Source: Lachnospiraceae bacterium UBA7109
GTDB taxonomy: Bacteria; Bacillota; Clostridia; Lachnospirales; Lachnospiraceae
DNA length: 6,280 nt
Assembly (NCBI GenBank): GCA_002492335.1
Contig: DKYD01000030.1
Location: forward strand, 935 to 7,214
Direction of reading: 5' to 3'
Part shown: positions 1-6,000 of the stretch, piece after piece
How positions within the stretch are numbered: the first letter of the stretch is position 1
How the letters are laid out: every line of letters begins with the position of its first letter
Made by a program: the position numbers and the translations under genes
Notes under the pieces: generated by a model
Told to the model about the DNA's origin: nothing
The model's input: only the letters and a program-made list of their open reading frames with translations
The model's database searches: none

Positions 1-2
1 AA

Positions 3-98
3 ATGAAAAGAAACTTTTTGCGGAAAGGATTATCCATTTTGCTTTCAGCAGCGTTTGTGATAACGTCTATTCCGGCAACAGCATCGGTTTCTAAGGCA
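3..98 (+). other. Sec signal peptide
   Basis: Residues 1-8 are basic (K2, R3, R7, K8). A hydrophobic core follows (about 10-23), then a short polar region with Ala-X-Ala-type sites: ATA at 25-27 and SKA at 30-32. The mature protein therefore probably begins between residues 28 and 34. There is no Cys after the core, so it is not a lipoprotein. The exact cleavage site is uncertain. Confidence 0.88.
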
Positions 99-3000
99 GC
101 GGATCCTGATGAAGGCCTGATGTTGTACTACGATTTCGTTCTGCAGAACAGCTATGCGACAGAGATTCCTGATGCTTCTCAGAACCAGAACGTAGGTAAA
201 CTGGAAAGAGTAGGAGGCGCAGTAGAAGGAAGTTATAAGATCAGTGACGTAAATCTCTACGGAAAGACAGTAAAAGCGTTAGAGCTGCCTGGCGGAGAGA
301 ATGGTTCTTACCTGAGACTTCCGAATAATATCTTAAAGGATAAGACAGCGGCAACAATCAGTATGTGGGTCAATCTTTCTACCAATACTGGTTATCAGAG
401 AATCTGGGATATAGGTACCGATACAAATAAATATATGTATCTGTTATCTGATGGCGGAAATACTGGATTTACAGGTTATTCCGCAGCAATTACCAATTCC
501 GGATGGCAGAATGAGAAGGGTGTATCCAAGGGTACAAACTTTGACAAGAACCGCTGGGTTCTGACTACCGTGGTTTTGGACGGCAGCAAGATGTCCCTGT
601 ATGAGAACGGCGCACAGGTCGGTGAAACCGTTGATACAGGCATTGACATCAGCGAACTGGCAGAGACAGAGAATAACTTTATTGGCTATGGCCAGTATGG
701 CGATGATCCGACAAAGGGGCAGTTTGCAGAAGTTAAGATGTTTGACCATGCATTAACAGCAGATGAGATCGCTTCTATGTATGATGTAACGGATGCAGGT
801 ATCGTATCTGCAGACAAAGACGCACTGGTTCTGGGCGATACCAGTGCGGTAACAGAAGATTTTGCATTGCCGACAACCGGTGTAAATGGCTCCACAATTA
901 CATGGGAAAGTGACAATTCTGCAATTGCAATTGAGAATGGTACAGCAAAAGTGACGAGACCGGACGCAGAGACCGGAAATGTTGCCGTAACATTGACTGC
1001 AACGATTGCATACAATGGCACAACAGATACGAAGAAGTTTAACGTAACAGTTGCTGCTCAGTATACCGATCAGCAGATAGTTGAACATGATGCAGAAGCG
1101 GCAAAAGCTGCAGTTGGAGATATTTCCGCTCTTATGGAAAGCTTTGATGTTCCGACAACAGGTGAGTGGGGTTCCACAATTACATGGACAAGTGAAAACT
1201 CTGCAATCGTAATTGAAGATGGCGTAGCGACAGTAACCAGACCGGAAATCGGTAAGGAAAATGCGACAGGCAAGATTAAAGCTACGGTTTCTTATGGAAC
1301 GGAGAGCAAGACTGTAGAATTAGACGCAACGGTATTGGCATTCCGTGAGGCAGTTACCATCAAAGGGTATGAAGCAATTGAAGTTACCACCCGTGTAGGA
1401 GTGGCGCCGACAATGCCGAACTGGGTAAGCGTAACATATTCTGATGATACAAAGAATAAGCTGAAAGCGTCATGGCCAAGTTATATCGATGCTTCTAACT
1501 ACGCAGCTGCAGGAACCTTTGAAATAGAAGGAGCCATCGTAGGAGAAACGTATCCAATCAAAGCAACGGTAACCGTTGTTGATGAGACAGAAGCTGCGAA
1601 AGTGGCTGTTTCCGAAGGATTTGACCTGAGCGATATTTCTCTGGATGCAATTGGTGAAGATGGATCTATCCTGACTCAGAACAGAGACAGGGATATTGTT
1701 TATCTGAAGCTTCTGGATAATGACCGTATGCTGTATAATTTCCGTAAGACCTTTGGACAGGATACGAAGGGTGCACAGCCTCTGGGAGGCTGGGATGAGC
1801 CGACAGGACTTCTCCGCGGACATTCAATCGGACATTATATGTCAGCATTGTCACTTGCTTATGCTTCCACCGGTGATACAGAATTGAAAACAAAACTGGA
1901 CGAAATGGTACATGAACTGCGTACATTGCAGAAGATGTCCAAGGGCGAAGCAAAAGATTTTGTAACCAAGGGTGTATTGACAGCTAACTGGAGTACAAAC
2001 CCGGATGAGTGGGGCGAGGGCTTTGTCAGCGCGTACTCTCCTGACCAGTTTGCACTTCTGGAGCAGTATGTTCCTTATGGAAGTCCTGACAGTGGTATCT
2101 GGGCGCCATACTATACGCTGCACAAATTAATTGCAGGATTTTTGGATTCTTATACTTATGCCGGAAGTGAAGAGGGTCTGGAAGCGGCAACAGCACTTGG
2201 CAAATGGGCAATCAATCGTCTGAGCGCACTGCCGCAGGATCAGTTGACGAAAATGTGGGATATGTATATTGCCGGTGAGTTTGGCGGATTTAATGAATCT
2301 CTGGCAAAACTGTATCTCTACACAGGTGACGAAGCATTTATTGAAGGTGCAAAGCTGTTTGATAATACAACGTTCTTTGATAACCTGGCAAATAACTATG
2401 ATGATATTGCAGGACGTCATGCAAACCAGCATATCCCGCAGATCATCGGTGCGCTGGAACTGTATAAAGCGACTGCAAAAGCCGGAAAACCGGAAACCTA
2501 TTATTATGATGTAGCTTCCAACTTCTGGCAGATGGCAGTTTCCCGTTATGCTTACTCCATCGGCGGCGTAGGTACCGGTGAGAAATTTACAGAGCCATAT
2601 AAGCAGGCAAATAATATCGTTGGCGACAGCAACTGTGAGACCTGTGCGGCTTACAATATGTTGAAGCTGACGAAAGAGTTGAATAACTTTGATCCGGATA
2701 ATGCGGAGTATATGGACTATTATGAGAGAACACTGTACAATCAGATTCTGGCTTCCCAGACTCCGAATGTAACAAACAACAGACATAATGGAACCACATA
2801 TATGCTTCCGATCGGACCTGGACAGAGAAGAAGCTATGGCGGAGACTATGATTCCTTCTCCTGCTGTCATGGTACCGGTATGGAAAACCATGTAAAATAT
2901 CAGGAAGCAGCTTATGTAAAGACAGATGATACTCTGTATGTAGGATTGTATCTGCCATCTACGCTGACATGGACAGAAAAAAATCTTACTGTAAAACAGG

Positions 3001-6000
3001 AAACGGAATTCCCATCCGATACTTCTAAGTTTACTGTATCCGGAGAAGGAAAAGGAAGCTTTACCATGAAATTGCGTGTGCCGTACTGGGCAACCGAAGG
3101 CATGAACGTAAAAGTAAATGGAAATGAAGTAGAAGTAAATGCAGCAGTAAGCAGCTATGCAGTATTGGAAGGAATTAAATCCGGTGATGTGATTGACGTA
3201 ACAATTCCGTGGTCACTGCATCTGGACAACACTCCGGATCAACTTGGTTCTGCTACTGTATCGAGCGTTATGTATGGACCGTTGGTAATGGCGGCAGAAG
3301 ATAACAACACAGAATGGTCAACATTGATTCTGTCTAACACCATTTCCGATTCCATCAAGATTTCTCAGGATGAGAAGAACGGATTCCCGGTTCTGTCAGC
3401 AAAGGGCTATACCTTCAGACCAATGTTTGCACCGGAATTTGCATCATCAAGATATACAACATACTTTAAGACACTTCTGATCGCTGATGATGGAAAAGAA
3501 TGGTTTAAAGTAACTGTTAATAACCGTACACCATTAACGGGTACAATTACCACAAACGCACAGTCAGACATGGTAAAGGATGGTGATGATCTTGTCATTA
3601 CCATGGCACCGAATGATGGCTATATTGTAAAGAAACTGATTGTAAACGGTGAGGAAGTACAGGATCAGGTTGTAGATAATACATATACAGTCAAGGCGGT
3701 TACCGGACCTGTAGATATTTCCGTATCTTTCCGTCCGCCAGTGGTAGATGAGAACGATCTGGAATATGCAGCATCCCTGACCTGTGATACATGGTACGAT
3801 TACTATGGTTCGCCATATGACATCATGAAAGACTGGGAACCGAAGAGTTCTACAGATGGTTATAATAACGGAAGGGCATACAGAAACTGGTATACCAAAG
3901 GACAGTGGAGCTGGTTACAGTATGACTGGGATGATCCGATGACGATCAGCCGATTTGAAGTATTCTGGGGAACCAACGACAGAAATAAACCGGGCTGGTG
4001 TGATGTTCCCGGAGCGATTCGGGTTGAATACCTGGATGATGCAGGCGAGTGGAAGGAAGCTGAACTTGCAACATCCTATGAAGACATGGTAAAACTGAAT
4101 CAGTACAATACCATTAAGTTTGCTGAAAAGATTAACACAACAGCAGTAAGATTGTACATCCGTACAAAGGATGACAGCGAGAACTCAGAAGCAGGATGCG
4201 TTGGCGTCCTTCGTTGGAAAGCAGTCGGCGATGTACCGGAACCTGTAGTTGACACTACAACGGAAATTGCATACTTTGACTTTGAGGATAAGAATGAAGA
4301 CGGCACTTTCAACGGCGGCGACTATGCAATAGGTACTGTAACCGGAACTCTGGAACCACAGGAATTTGATGGACACAAGGGACATGGCCTGAGCTTTGAC
4401 GGTTCTTCTTCCATTAAAGTTACGGATAAGGACGGTGGAAGCCTTCTGACCGGTTACGACGAGATTGCATTCTCCTTCGATATGAAGCCGAACGCAGATT
4501 GGTCCGGATGGCCGTTCTTTGCAAATATTGATGACAAAGCACCGTTGGATGGCGGACGTAAAGAGCACTATTTGGGCGCTCTTGTAAATAGCGACGGACT
4601 TGTGTTAGAGAGATACCTGGATGGCCGTGGTGTGGCAGGAAGTAACCAGACAGTTGCGGTAGGCAGAGATAAATGGACACATGTAGATGTGATCTTTGGT
4701 CAGGACGGAACCAGGGTTTATCTGGATTACGAACTGGCAGGAGAGACCGAGTGTGCATCCAGCCTGACAGAGATTCTTGGCAGCGACAGTACACTGTATA
4801 TTGGCCGGGCGCTCTGGAACACGGAACATTATAGCGGACTCCTTGATAATTTCGGAATCTATGCAAAGGGTACTGCAAAGAGCCTTAAGATTTCCGGAAA
4901 GACCGAACTTGAGAAGATGGAATCAACAAAACTTACAGTGGAAGCATCTCCATTGCATGTAACCAATATGGATGCCATTACATGGAGCTCCAGCGATGAG
5001 AAGGTTGCTACCGTAAAGGACGGCGTGGTAACAGCTGTTGCTGAAGGAAAAGCAACAATTACAGCAGCAATCGGTGAAGTCAGCGATTCTGTTGAAATCA
5101 CAGTAAATGACCTTGCGGAAGACAGTGATATTGCTCCTTATGCAACACCGGAAGCATCTTATACATCCTCCTGGGAGAACCTGAACGGAATCAATAACCC
5201 TGCCTTTGAGCCGGAAAGCTCCGCATTTGGAACAGGAAGAGGCTGGGGTAACTGGTCTCAGACTGCAGGAACTGTTCTGTGGGTAAGCTATACATGGAAT
5301 GAGGCAGTCAAGGTAGCGGGTAACGAAGTTTACTGGTATGATGATGGCGGCGATACAGGTGTTCCGTCAGAAGTGACAATGGAATATCTGGATCAGGATG
5401 GTAACTGGCAGCCAATGACCATTACCTCTGACAACTACCTGAATAAAGATCAGTATAATACAATTAATGTAGAACCGGTAACAACTACCAGCATCCGTAT
5501 GAATGTAACCGTTGCAGAAGGAAAGCTGGCAAATGGTATCGGACGTTGGAAAGTATACGGTAAAGCAATTGAAGAGCCGACGCCAGCTGATAAACTTCTT
5601 CTTACAGCAGCAGTTGCAGCAGCCGACGCTCTTAATGAAGCAGATTATGAATCCGGATGGGCAGACTTTGCAGCAGCGCTTGCAGCAGCAAAAGAAGTGC
5701 TTAACGATGAAAATGCAACACAGGAAGCAGTTGATGCAGCAGCAACAGCTCTTGCACAGGCAGAGGGTAATCTGGTGAAAAAAGGAGAGCCGACGCCGGA
5801 GAAGAAGCTCCTTGCAGACTTTAACTTTGATGCAGTGCCGACAGAGGGTGCAGCATTTGACGGCGGCAATGCACTTGCAGCAGGTTCTTATGAATTAGTA
5901 GACCATGACGGAGGCAAGGCTCTGAAGCTGAACGGAACAGATCAGTTCCTGAATGTAACGGATAAAGCCGGAAACAGCCTCTTAACAGGAGCAAAAGCCC

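Noticed and set aside
444..1273. Several overlapping - strand open frames of 67-111 residues
   Set aside because: They sit opposite LamG 1 and the Ig-like domains, and similar proteins arise opposite the two Ig copies simply because the sense strand is duplicated. No start context or family resemblance.
2127..2891. 254-residue open frame on the - strand
   Set aside because: It lies codon-on-codon opposite the catalytic domain, so its openness follows from the composition of the sense codons. Its protein is rich in Cys, Ile and Leu with no family motif, while the + strand frame carries clear conserved motifs throughout.
4420..4878. 152-residue open frame on the - strand opposite LamG 2
   Set aside because: Arg/Ser/His/Pro-rich sequence with no recognisable domain, fully inside a well-supported domain on the + strand.
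5610..5760. GCA-rich stretch considered as a microsatellite or a CRISPR-like repeat
   Set aside because: There are no regular repeat-spacer units, and the pattern is explained by alanine codons of a FIVAR helix with proper family motifs.
5512..5778. Gln-rich + strand open frame of 88 residues
   Set aside because: It is a shifted reading of the alanine-rich GCA stretch (GCA read as CAG gives Gln) that encodes the FIVAR module in the main frame.
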